Positions 32,855 to 43,104 of a stretch of DNA of 64,000 nt are shown here, piece by piece (position 1 is the first letter of the stretch; every line of letters begins with the position of its first letter). The notes below the pieces were generated by a model, which saw only the letters and a list, made by a program, of their open reading frames with translations, made no database searches and was not told where the DNA came from. This stretch comes from Dipteris shenzhenensis (lineage: Eukaryota > Polypodiophyta > Polypodiopsida > Gleicheniales). The stretch lies in the NCBI GenBank assembly GCA_047967505.1, contig CM106538.1; one strand, given 5' to 3'. The position numbers were made by a program, and so were the translations under genes.

Positions 32855-34290
32855 ACATGAAAATAAAAAACAAAAGACAAGAGCGAGTAAGAAGCGGAAA
32901 GCATATGAGGGAAAGCATAAGAAGCAAAAGAGAAGGAGAAGTATAAGAGAAGGAGAAGAGAAAACAAAGGGGAAAAGAGATTGAAAGAGGGAAAAAGAAC
33001 CAAATATGCATAAGAGAAAAAAGAGAGAAAGCATATGCATAAGAGAAAAAGAGAGAAAGCATATGCTTATGCTTATGCATAAGCATATGAGCATATGCTC
33101 ATGCATAAGCATAAGCATAGGCATAGGCATAGGCATATGCTTATGAAAAGAAGATAAAAAGAGGGAAAAAGAAGAGAAGGAGAAGGAGAAGGAGAAGAAG
33201 AAGGAGACATATGGTCATGCATAAGCATAAGTATAAGAGAAGAAAAAACATATGCTCATGAAAGAGGGGAAAAAGAAGAGGGGAAAAGAAGAGAAGGAAG
33301 AGAGGAAAAGAGATTGAAAGAGGGGAAAAAGAAGAGGGGAAAAGAAGAGAAGGAAGAGGGGAAAATGAGCATAAGCATAAGAGAAGGAAGGGGGGAAAAG
33401 AGATTGAAAGAGGGGAAAAAGAAGAGAAGGAAAAGAGGGAAAAAGAGATTGAAAGAGGGGAAAAAAGAAGAGGGGAAAAGAGATTGAAAGAGGGGAAAAA
33501 GAAGAGGGGAAAAAGAAGAGGGGAAAAGAAGAGAAGGAAGAGGGGAAAAAGAAGAGGGGAAATGAGCATAAGCATAAGAGAAGGAAGAGGGGAAAAGAGA
33601 TTGAAAGAGGGGAAAAAGAAGAGGAGGGAAAAAGAGATTGAAAGAGGGGAAAAAAGAAGAGGGGAAAAGAGATTGAAAGAGGGGAAAAAGAAGAGGGAAA
33701 AAAAAGAGAAGGAAGAGGGGAAAAGAGATTGAAAGAGGGGAAAAAGAAGAGGGAAAAAGAGCATAAGCATAAGAGAAGGAAGAGGGGAAAAGAGATTGAA
33801 AGAGGGGAAAAAGAAAAGGAAAGGAGGGAGAAAGAGATTGAAAGAGGGGAAAAAAGAAGAGGGGAAAATAGATTGAAAGAGGGGAAAAGGAAGAGGGGAA
33901 AAGAAGAGAAGGAAGAGGGGAAAAAGAAGAGAGGAAAAGAGCATAAGCATAAGAGAAGGAAGAGGAAAAAAGAGCATGAGCATAAGAGAAAAACAAAGAA
34001 AGCATATGATTATGCTTATGCATGAGCATATGAGCATAAAAGAAAACGAGAGAAAGCATAAGCTTGAGCTTATGCATGAGCATATATGAGCGAGATATGA
34101 GCATATGAGCATGCATAAGCATAAGCATAAGCATAAGAATAAGCATAGGCAAATACATATGCTTATGAAAAGAAGAGAAAAAGAGAGAAAGATTATGCTT
34201 ATGCTTATGCATGAGCATATGAGGGAAAGAGGGGGGGAAAGAGAGAGGAAAAGAGGGAAAGAAGAGGAAATAAGAGAAGAAAGGGAAAGA
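32855..34290. repeat. Purine-strand tandem repeat with higher-order units
   Basis: About 1.4 kb in which the plus strand is almost only A and G. The basic unit is GAGGGGAAAAGAGATTGAAA plus GAGGGGAAAAAGAAGA, about 36 bp. Blocks are punctuated by GAGCATAAGCATAAGAGAAG near 33367, 33566, 33760 and 33938, giving a ~190-bp higher-order period. Flanks (33000-33140, 33990-34220) are rich in CATAAG/CTTATG words forming palindromes such as GCTTATGCATAAGC. Long open frames here on the minus strand are low-complexity artefacts. Confidence 0.92.
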
Positions 34291-34928
34291 GAGGGTTCCT
34301 ACACCCATCACTGCAACTTAAGGCGCTAGCTGCAGGCTAATGCAAATAAAGAAAATAACAAAAGGAAAAAAGAGGAAGCACTTTCTTACTTGGAATAGTC
34401 TGGCTCGGTGTTTTGTGGGCTGGCCCTACAAAAGAGAGGAAACATACCATTTTTTAGATAACTTAGAGAAGCAACTTCTCAAAGGGATTGGGTTGATGAG
34501 ACAAGCATAAGCCTACAAATAAGGAGAAAGCATAAGACTACAAACAAGGAGAAAGAGGAGGAAGAGAAATACAAAAAAGAGAAGAGGTGAGTCTTCTTTC
34601 TTTCACCAAATCTCGTTTTTTGTCCTTAACCTCTGAAAATCAAGCATGAAAACTAGCACATAGCCTTAGCAATATAAGGAGAAACATGCTTCAACACTCA
34701 AAAGAGACTCACCTTCTTGAAAAACTTCCTTTCACACAAGCAGAGAGGGAGAAGGGTGGAGAGGGAGCACAAGTGTTGGGAGAGGGGCTGGGTAGGGGTG
34801 AGGAGTGGAGAATAGAGAGGAGGAAAGCGAGGTCGTCGAATATAAGGTGAGAGGAGAAATTTTTGCTTTTCTCGCAGTAGAGATGTGAAAGACTGCATTA
34901 CGCAGGGTTTCGGGTTTAAGCCCCTAGC

Positions 34929-35039
34929 GTCACTATATAGCGACGTTTATATCCAAAAAGCATCACTATATAGTGATGAAACATGGCAAAATGTTGCTAT
35001 ACAGAAATGGAATAGGGAAAAGCGTCACTATATAGCGAT
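34929..35039. promoter_or_regulatory. Internal palindrome cluster between the divergent CACTA genes
   Basis: Copies of the subterminal palindrome start at 34929 (GTCACTATATAGCGAC), 34962 (ATCACTATATAGTGAT, perfect), 34993 (degenerate) and 35024, at 31-33 bp spacing. They lie in the interval between the minus-strand regulator gene and the plus-strand transposase gene. They are therefore candidate autoregulatory sites. Confidence 0.7.
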
Positions 35040-35040
35040 G

Positions 35041-35215
35041 GTTCAGGCTTTCTCTCTTTTTCTTTCTTATCTCCTCTCTTTTTCCTTCTTTTTTCTCCTC
35101 TCTTTTCTCATTTTTCTCCTCTCTTTTCTCCTTTTTCTTCTCTCTTTTCTCTCTTTTTTCTCCTCTCTTTTCCTCTCTTCTTCTCTCTTTCCTTCTCTTT
35201 TTTCCCATGTGAAGC
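35041..35215. repeat. Polypyrimidine tract
   Basis: TTTTCTCCTCTCTTTTCTC-type repeats on the plus strand, the opposite strand bias to 32855-34290. The two tracts could pair as a long imperfect hairpin. Confidence 0.85.
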
Positions 35216-35429
35216 TTCAATAGCCTACCATTGAGCAAACAAATACAGACTTCTCTTATTCTAATTCAAAGAATGCAAGTCTGTAAATGTCTGCTCAATG
35301 TCTTACAGGTATTCTAAGCTTAATGCTCAATGTCTTACAGGTATTCTAGCCTGTAGGATTAGTGACATGACTTCTTTGTTGCTTTGAGAATCATCATTAT
35401 TCGAAGCTTATGTATGTTTGAATTGTGAT

Positions 35430-36896
35430 AGGTTGCTCTAGAAGATGTTGCTTCATCAAATACCATGTCCGCATCAAGAGATGAAGTGAAGAAGATGCTA
35501 ACAATGGTGGCTATGGATTATGATACAATCCATGCTTGCCGCAATGACTGTATTCTCTTTAGTCATGAGCATGGAGATTTGGCTAGTTGTCCGAAGTGTG
35601 GGGAACAATGATATAGAGATGACTTGCAGGGTGAGTAGATACTGGTAAAGGTCTTGAGACACTTTCCCATCATTGCAAGAATATAGCACATGTTCCGATG
35701 CAAATCCATAGCGGAGTTGATGACTTGGCATGCATCTCATCAGTCCATTGATGACACATTGAGGATTCCCGCAGATTGTGCAGCTTGGAAGCACATAGAC
35801 AATCAGTGGCCGGACTTTGCGAGGGAGCCATGCAAATTACATCTTGGGCTTGCCATGGATGGCCTAAATCCTTTCGGGTTATGCTCGACATCTTGGTCGA
35901 CATGGCCCATAGTCTTGGTGAATTACAATATCCCACCATGGCTAACAATAAAGAAGGGACACCTCATGCTTGCACTACTTGTCTAAGGAAGTACAAGGCC
36001 AAAAATATGGACGTGTACATGGCACCTTTGATAGAGGAGTTACAGATCTTATGGAGAGGAGTGCGGGTCTTTGATATTTCTAGAGCTCCTAGACATACCA
36101 ATGATATTTTGTTCAGGGGTATCTTGATGTGGACCATGCATGACTACCTAGGATATGGAGAGTGCGCAGGTACGTGGTTGTGTCTTTACATGTATAATAT
36201 AGGATTATGCTTTTATGAGTATCTTTCACACACGTCTTTTACTAACACATTCATGCACGCGTGCAGGATTTGTTACAAGTGGGTACCATGCTTGTCTTAT
36301 TTGTGGACCGGGTTTGAAGTTGCTTGCACGATACTTCAAACATAGGAGGAAAAATGTTTATGAAGGTCATGCTCAATACCTTCCGCTAGATCATCTCGTG
36401 TGTGGAGGTCAGCTTGATCCACCACCACCATATTTGAAGGCAAGTAACTGGATTTAGACTTGGAGGGCAAATGGAGAGGAACCTCCTCGTGGTATGAAGA
36501 GGCTATTGATCTTTCACGAGCTTCCTTATTGGGGTTAGTTACAAATCAATCATCTCTTGGATCCCATGCATATCTTCAAGAATGTGGGGGCTACTATTTG
36601 GGCACACTTGGTTGGTTCTAAAGACTCGAGAGGAGTGCGAGAAGACTTGCATGCTATGAATAGGATGTATCGTTTGTCGCCCCAAGTGCGTGCTTCGAGA
36701 GAAGTTATTCCCCTGAAAGCAACATGGATCCTCTCCATGAGAGAGAAGGCAGCGATCAAGGCGGACATTGCCTCTTTTCAAACACCCATAGGGTACATGG
36801 GTTGCTTGAAAGGAGCATTTTCAAAGGACAATAAGCTTAGTGGGCTCAAGTCCCATGATTGGCACAAGGTCTTACAGGGATTCTAAGCTGTAGGAT
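35430..36896 (+). pseudogene. CACTA transposase, TNP2 (Transposase_21) domain
   Basis: Reads MDYDTIHACRNDCILFSHEH, LASCPKCG, ADCAAWKHIDNQWPDFAREP, LGLAMDGLNPFG and YNIPPWLTIKKGHLMLALL. It then shifts frame to KNMDVYMAPLIEELQILWRG and LMWTMHDYLGYGECAG. A GT-AG intron (36170-36266, 97 bp) joins GECAG to FVTSGYHACLICGPGLK, followed by RKNVYEGHAQYLPLDH, LDPMHIFKNVGATIWAHLVG and LSGLKSHDWHKVLQ. This order matches TNP2-type transposases of En/Spm elements, which catalyse excision and insertion. Stops occur near 35611, 36456 and 36534, plus a frameshift near 35960, so this copy is inactive. Confidence 0.88.
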
Positions 36897-36999
36897 GAGT
36901 GTACCAATAATCATGATGCATTAGTGTAATTATGATTATGTTATATTATTGACATGACTTCTTTGTTGCTTTGATAGTTCATCCTCCCAATTACAATAA

Positions 37000-38850
37000 A
37001 AGGGTGCTTACAAGAAGATGTTAGAAATGCTATATTCAAGATCAGTGGTATTGTGAGGTATGCTTACTATCAAATCGCATTGATTGCATTTTCTTCAATT
37101 TAATATGAACGATTTGTAGACTGAGTATGAATATATCTTACATGGGCATGTGAAATAGGTGGATATCTCAAAAAGAGATCTCCATATCGAGCATCGAGAA
37201 GGATAGGGTGGAATCCATCGAAGTCGTATGCTTGCTTGAGAAGCACTTTTTGTCGAGCATTATGACAACTCAAGTGCACTTGCTTGTGCACATAGTTGAT
37301 GAGGTGGCCATTGTAGGTACCATTCATAATTGGTGGATGTTTTTTCTCGAGTAGTTTATGAAAACTTTGAAGGGATTTGTAAGGCAAAGAGCAATACCAG
37401 AAGCAAGCATGGTAGAGGGATGGCCTGTGCAAGAGTCATTAGTATATATCACGGAGTTTCTTGTATCCACAGATCTCGATATGCTAGAAGCTTGGCATAA
37501 CAAGGATGATGATTGCATCGTTGGCGAGGTTCCCCTAGAAAAAGGGATTGAAAGAAAGATGAGTGAAGAGCAAATGGAGAAATTCAATAAGTTTTGTATC
37601 CTCAATAGCAAGGAGATGCAGAAGTGGATTGAGAGATATGAAGCGGCCAAAGCAGAAAGAATAAATGCAAGGACGAGATTCAGAGTAATGTACAGGCGAT
37701 CGCAACCATATCCATGGGATCTCGCCCTTCTCGCCACTCACATGTCAATTGATTGGCTACAACTGGCTCTCTGTAAAGCCGAATGTGATGGAGAGATAAT
37801 AAACAAGCGCGAGCGAGAGTTATCATCTGGATGTATGATGCATGCAAGTTTCTTTCATCTTGACATAATTAAGTGATTATTTGTTGGCAATATACGCTAT
37901 AAAATAGATGCATCTTCATTGTTTTAATGATGATCTTTTACAGCAAAGTACAGTGCATTATGGTCATATGGATGACATTTTCGTGTGGAATGCATCGATT
38001 CAAAGAGAGTCACGTATGATTGTGGAGTCATGGCTAACTTCAAATACGATAGCCGAGCAAGTGCTTCGGATATCAATCTTCTCTCCTCATAGTTGGATTA
38101 TTGTGGAACCATACGTGAAATCTATGAAATTTGTTTTAGATGATTTAGTCTTTTCATTTTTGATGTAAAATGGTTTAGAACTATTTACAACGGTCCCCAT
38201 GCGACAGTGAGAAAAGACAGTAGCGATTTCTTTCCAATAGACTCCACCAAACTTTGGACTGATGAAAGTGATACTTTTATTCTTGTCGAGCATTATGAGT
38301 AGGTGCATACTAAGGATTTAATTAATTGAAGCTTTGGTTTTTAAAGATCCATTGATACATATCCTTAAGCATAATTTGATATATGTAATTGACGGCATTT
38401 GGCACCCATCTTTAATATAGGTGGTTTTTCATCCGGATCGTTCTGATCGAAGATGGTGGTACGTGATCCAAGTTGCACCATGAAGTAAGCAAAATTTTGA
38501 AGATAGAGATGTGGATATGGAGATGCCACTACCAATGCCGGATCCAATTGATCCAGATGGATCTAGCAAATAAGATGAAGATCATAATATGAGCCAAGAG
38601 GAAGATGCGCATAATGATATCCTACGAGAGGAAGATGGAGATCATGATATTGAGGAAGAAGATGACGATCATCAAGAATCACCACACTTTATTGTAGAAG
38701 ATGATTAAGTACTCTTAGGTGAACGTACGATGCTAGAGTACGATGATGATATAGGAGATCAACTCGGTATAGAATTAGAGATAGACTTATTTTGCACGTT
38801 AGACTTGGCTCAAGATGAAGCCGTTGATGTAAATGCTCTTCATTGACTTT
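37000..38850 (+). pseudogene. CACTA transposase C-terminal region (DUF4218/DUF4216-like)
   Basis: Continuation of the transposase gene. VVCLLEKHFLSSIMTTQVHL, LVHIVDEVAIVG and MKTLKGFVRQRAIPEASMVE follow the DUF4218 pattern found after TNP2 domains. A Lys/Glu-rich helix follows (EEQMEKFNKFCILNSKEMQK), then DUF4216-like pieces near 38070-38310 (IIVEPYVKSM in one frame, FDVKWFRTI, TDESDTFILVEHYE) and RSDRRWWYVIQVAP. An acidic tail rich in EEDGDHDIEEEDDDH ends the gene. Several stops and small introns or frameshifts interrupt it. Confidence 0.75.
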
Positions 38851-39012
38851 TTTCATCTCAAACTTGGACATGAATATATGAGCTTCAAAGGCTTGGTGTA
38901 CATGCTCTTGTACTTTTATTCTCTCAAAGGATCAAACATGTAAAATTTTGTCATTGAGAAAAACTATCTTTTAATGTCGGTATGAGAAAAAACACTCTTT
39001 GTAAGTCTCAGT

Positions 39013-39152
39013 GTTGCTATATAGCGACCATTCACAAGTCTAATAAGTGTCGCTATATAGTGACCATTCACAAGTCTAATAAAGGTTGCTAGATAGCGAC
39101 ACTCTTTAAACGTCACTATATAGCGACGTTTGCCTAAAGTCACTATAAAGCG
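39013..39152. repeat. Right subterminal array: five palindromes, 36- then 26-bp period
   Basis: Units start at 39013, 39049, 39085, 39112 and about 39138, all variants of GTCGCTATATAGCGAC. Spacers ACCATTCACAAGTCTAATAA give a 36-bp period for the first three. The difference from the strict 26-bp left array makes the two ends distinguishable. Confidence 0.88.
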
Positions 39153-39253
39153 ATGCTTAACGAATCTCGCTTTGATTATCGACGATTAGCGCCCCGCGTG
39201 CACTAATCATTGGTCCTTAAGCATCGGAATAAGACCCGTGTGTAGTAGTGCAA

Positions 39254-39850
39254 GTTTGCTTTGCAACTCAAAAATGCCTTCTTGCTTGTGCATGGATGGA
39301 CAAAAAACCCATATTCTTTGCTTCAAATGTTTTTGGGATGAGGAGAGGGGATCTAAAAAGGAAAATTTCCAATGATGTGAAGGTTTCACTTCCTTGTCCA
39401 AAAATTGCAATTCAATATAACAAATTCAAGGCTAGATGTGACACCTTTGATAGTTTGGTCCTTGGCCAATGATTATAGCATGGAGAGTGCTATGCATGGT
39501 TGGAAATGGTGGCATGCCTTATTTTGGGGCTTGATGGACTCAATCTTTACAAATGCATGGATAATATGGAGGGATATGAATGATAAGGTGATGATAAGAA
39601 GGATGTCAACCGATTTAAGCTCATGCTAAGGCTTCAAGAGCAGCTTGTTGATAATGCATTTGCGAGCTTGTATTCAACTAGAAGCATAGGCCAAAATGAT
39701 TTGTATTTGGGAGGACACATGATTATGAGAATGCAGGATGAGGCACGTAAGTTGTGTGTTGTTTGTGGTGCAAAAATAGCAGGAGATTGCTTTTTGAGGG
39801 TAAAGAAGCACAAGAAGCAAAGGCATCTAGAACAATTTACAGTTGTGTAA
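39254..39850 (+). pseudogene. piggyBac-type transposase, 3' part
   Basis: Resumes after the CACTA target duplication: LLACAWMDKKPIFFASNVFG, VSLPCPKIAIQYNKF (the piggyBac P-x-x-I-x-x-YN segment), a WLEM.ACLILGLDGLNLYK-like stretch, then LRLQEQLVDNAFASLYSTR. It ends with ARKLCVVCGAKIAGDCF, the start of the Cys-rich C-terminal domain, and a stop at 39850. Only the first Cys pairs are present. The Cys-rich domain looks truncated 20 bp before the next transposon begins. Confidence 0.75.
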
Positions 39851-40359
39851 ATACAATAAACACATCATGCATTAGGGGAGAATTGGCATCTCAAAAGGAA
39901 CTCCAATTAGTGTTTCCTAATTTCAAGGGATTAGAGAGTGATTTGAGGTGTACCAATGAGAGTGCTAGAAGATGTCGAGCAATGGTATGTTGAGGTGGAG
40001 TGTGGGTAGGCCTACAGAGAGTCCCTATTGGTTGCTCCCCTTACACTAGGGACCACCCAAACCATCCCCCCCCCCCTAACCCATGTTTGACCCTCCTACT
40101 AGGTGCACCTCCCCCACATGAGCCCAAAACTGCATTCAATGGGATGGTAGGGCCCAAATGGCAAATTACTCTTCTCCCCTCCCTCTTTCTATTATGGTCC
40201 TTGTCCCCCCTCATCATCGATGGAGAAGAGTACGTATTCGTCCATGCCATAGAAATTCTTTTTGGACTACGAGAGAGAATGAGGCACTTGGAGTCCTATC
40301 GGGGTTCGATGTTGACATGTGTCAAAGATCTCGGGGTTTTAGGTACCAAAGACTAGACA

Positions 40360-40887
40360 ATGGAAGACTTTCTCTTGACGATGCTGGTTTCAATGAGGGA
40401 TGCAGACATGTCCATATACGATGCACAACCCTCTCATACAAAAGCTTCCACCTCCACCAACATAGGTCAGGAGAAAATGTCCACCTCCCAAATGGAACAT
40501 CACATAGGACCTGGTTCCATCAACATTGCAAATGAGGAAGGGATAGAAGGCGACGACACTGGAGTGGTAAGTTCAAACAATATTTTTTATTTTGATGTTC
40601 TTTCAGTATAATTTGTTTTCGGTTTTCTAATGTTTGTTGAATTGTTGTAGGATGCATTTGAGCTTGATGAATTCTCATCTCGATGGGGTAATGTTTGTAG
40701 CACATTTAGGCGAGATCATTGTTTGGCCCATTACCTTGGTAAAGTCGTAGAGCATATCATGGTCTTTCATAGCAAATTTTCTCCTCGAGGTCCTTCAAAA
40801 CTGTTGAAGTGCAAGGCATTGTCACGCACTATCGGATGCTCCAACATTACTCGGAATGCTGACAAGTCATTTTGGTACACCGCCTAG
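40360..40887 (+). CDS. Spliced ORF of unknown function in the TIR element
   Basis: Exon 1 runs from ATG at 40360 (MEDFLLTMLVSMRDADMSIY) to DDTGV at 40566. It is followed by GTAAGT and an 84-bp AT-rich intron ending TTGTTGTAG at 40650. Exon 2 continues in phase 0: DAFELDEFSSRWGNVCSTF, RRDHCLAHYLGKVVEHIMVF, SKLLKCKALSRTIGCS, stopping at 40885-40887. A +1 shift after that stop opens LDAINAFNSNIHG and AMSLAAEERRMLVLLRLG, so the end may be frameshifted. The splice sites are exemplary and support a gene. No domain is recognised. Position suggests an accessory protein of the element. Confidence 0.5.
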
Positions 40888-41304
40888 ATGCTATCAATGC
40901 CTTTAATTCGAACATTCATGGCAGGGCATTGACAACAACGGCTATGTCTTTGGCAGCAGAGGAGAGGAGGATGTTAGTGCTGTTGCGGCTAGGTTTATAT
41001 CTAGGAATCCACTAGGGGATTCAAAGACCCCTATTCTCAATGTACTCAAACTAGCCAAGAAGAAAGATAGCCTGTGAGGCCTTTTGTATATATAAGCATA
41101 TATTTAAATGGATATTTCAATGGATACATGACTACATGTCTTTATTATTTGTTTTAAGTTATCATTGCTCGTCATGAATTCCATTGTATTTTGTTTATGT
41201 CCTTGATGATATATTTTCTCCATCATTTTAATTGTGTTAATTTAATAAATTTCTAGCCAATTTAGTATCATTTTCACCAATTCTGGGTATTGAGAGTTCA
41301 TTTC

Positions 41305-41570
41305 TGTCAAATCCTGAAGGATTTTCACCATAACACAGAAGGGAAAAGTGTTCGGCATGTTGCCAGAAAGCCCAAAACCCACCACAGTGTGAATTTGGGC
41401 ATTCTAGCAACTAAAGCCCAAACCCACCATGGCGTGAATTTGGGCATTCTGGCAAGTTGCAAGAATGCCCAAATTCACGCCGTGGTGGGTTTTGGGCTTT
41501 CTGGTGTCTTGGCAATGTGTCAGACACTTTTCCCTTCTGCGTGACAATGAAATTCCTTCAGGATTTGACA
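41305..41570. repeat. 266-bp foldback (MITE-like hairpin)
   Basis: Ends TGTCAAATCCTGAAGGA and its reverse complement. The arms (~110 bp each) include CAGAAGGGAAAAGTGT and AAGCCCAAAACCCACCAC. An extra direct copy of CCCAAACCCACCA and GTGAATTTGGGCATTCT lies in the loop. No ORF. It could be a nested MITE, and if transcribed it would form a long hairpin. Confidence 0.85.
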
Positions 41571-41758
41571 AAATTCAAAACTTACATTGAAATGATCAAT
41601 TATAGCAGTCATAGAAATAGAAAATACACAACAATACGGTAGTGTAGAGAATGTCGATATATTTTATTTAAAAAAATCGGCCCTTGGGCCTTAGATACAA
41701 GATAGTGTCTTCAAGGGCAAGGGGTGGCCTAACACCTAAGAGTGGGCTATAAGAGAAT

Positions 41759-42714
41759 CTAGGGCTTCAAACTTGGGTCACTCCATAGCCGCTTCGCCAA
41801 AGCCATGTCCTTGTCCATGACCGTGACGTGCTTTGCATGGATGGCACACAAGTTGGCATCCTCGAATAGAGCAGAGGTCAATTGCTCCACAGCCTCTTGG
41901 AGTGCTTCCATAGCTCTTATGCTAAAGTCCTTGAATCCCTGTGCTATCTCCCGTACCACACGTTGGAAGGGAGCATGTGGGATTAAGTTGTCAGTGGTAT
42001 TCTGCATTTTCTTGATCTCCCTCAGGGCCCGTGCTCCTAGCTTTGCTTTGTACGGCTTCCTGATTCTTGGTGGGGGCCTCACAGGTACCCAAACACCTTC
42101 CCACGACCTCCTATCTGCCTTGAACTTCTTCCATTGCTCTTGTCTGCATTGGTCCTCCTCCGAGTCCTCCTCTCACTGATGTCTAGAGCTTTGGCCTTCT
42201 TTGGGATGGGGCTTCCTTGGAGTCTGCTTTACCCTCCTCATGGGCTCACGGATCATCTCTGTGATGGGTTGTATCTCTGGGAGAGGGAAGATGGTGCTCT
42301 TCGTGGCAATGTGTTGGCCCTCAGGAAGCCTCTCTATGTCCAGAAGGTTATCCAACACATTTTGTTTGATCCGGAGAGGGCTCTCATGGGGGGAGGGGAA
42401 GGCCGAGGGGAAGGTTGAGAAAGGCTGAGGGTCGAGGCTGAGGGGAAGGTTGAGGGAAAGGTTGAGGGTCAATGACGGTGAGGGGAAGGCTGGGGAGAAT
42501 ACTGAGGGGAAGGCTGAGGCTAAGGGGAAGGCTGAAACTAAGGAGAAGCCTGGAAGACCTCATAAGAGTTGGGGGAGGGCTCACAAGAGTCAAGGGAGGC
42601 ACCACTGGACTTGGATAGGTTTGTGTGTGTAGATGCCATGGAGGTGGTGGAGCTAGAGGAGGAAGGGTGGAGGCGGTGTCCAGTGGGTCTAGCCGTGTTC
42701 TTCACTCTTGCCAT
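41759..42714 (-). pseudogene. Histone-H3-like gene, broken
   Basis: The N-terminus at 42714 reads MARVKNTARPTGHR, clearly H3-tail-like (MAR-K-TAR). Counting as in H3, Lys4 is kept but Lys9 is Pro. A Ser-rich stretch follows, then Ser/Pro-rich frames over an 18-bp minisatellite where the frame is lost. After an in-frame TGA (42173-42175) a complete H3-like histone fold runs to the stop at 41759: [55 protein letters not shown] and [23 protein letters not shown] before the fold and the altered loop 1 resemble centromeric variants (CENH3) more than canonical H3, but this is tentative. Histone genes are not expected cargo of a transposon. Confidence 0.75.
42405..42545. repeat. GAGGGGAAGGCTGA minisatellite
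   Basis: Repeats of GGCTGAGG-GAAGG type with irregular ~18-bp spacing within the tail region of the H3-like gene. Length change here explains the frame loss. Confidence 0.8.
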
Positions 42715-42789
42715 TGAATAATGAGAGTTAGGGTTTTTAAAAACGTTTTGTAAGGGCCCATCATGTTTTGACATCCCTTTTAATTACGT

Positions 42790-43100
42790 TTAGGGTTTCA
42801 TCATGCCCCTACCCTCGCCCTAACCCCTCCAACCCCCCCCAATCTTGTCGCCCTCCCCCTCCTTGCCCTCCCCCTACTTGCCCTACCCACACCCGTCGCC
42901 CTCCCCCATACCCCCCATCCCCCCTCCCCCCACCCTTGCTACCACTCCACCCCTCCCTTCTCTCCCCCCTCCTTCACCATGTCCCCACTTTCCCCAACGT
43001 CATGTGAGTACAAAAATTGTGGTCAAAATAAGCAACATATTAAAGAGTGAGTACACAAATTGTGGTCAAAATAAGCAATATATTTATTTCATATTTGTAT
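42790..43100. other. C-rich spacer and GTGGTCAAAATAAGCAA repeat
   Basis: 42790-42990 is a C-rich stretch upstream of the H3-like start. GTGAGTACA-AAATTGTGGTC and AAAATAAGCAA-ATAT occur twice at 43003-43085. No gene. Confidence 0.6.
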
Positions 43101-43104
43101 ACAA

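Larger units (their letters stand above)
30720..39250 (+). mobile_element. CACTA (En/Spm-type) DNA transposon, 8531 bp, complete ends
   Basis: The left end is CACTACAGTGGCATAGG and the right end reads as the reverse complement of CACTACTACACACGGG. Both are flanked by CAA (30717-30719 and 39251-39253), the 3-bp target duplication of CACTA elements. Joining the flanks continues the piggyBac-type reading. Inside: subterminal palindromes at both ends, a regulator-like gene on the minus strand (31277-32842), a giant purine-strand tandem repeat, a central palindrome cluster, and a TNP2-type transposase gene on the plus strand (35430-38850). The coding parts carry stops, so it is probably not autonomous. 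Confidence 0.92.

Noticed and set aside
33141-34311. Two minus-strand open frames of 320-350 codons, rich in Phe, Leu, Ser and Pro
   Set aside because: They exist only because the opposite strand is a purine-only tandem repeat; no complex sequence or domain.
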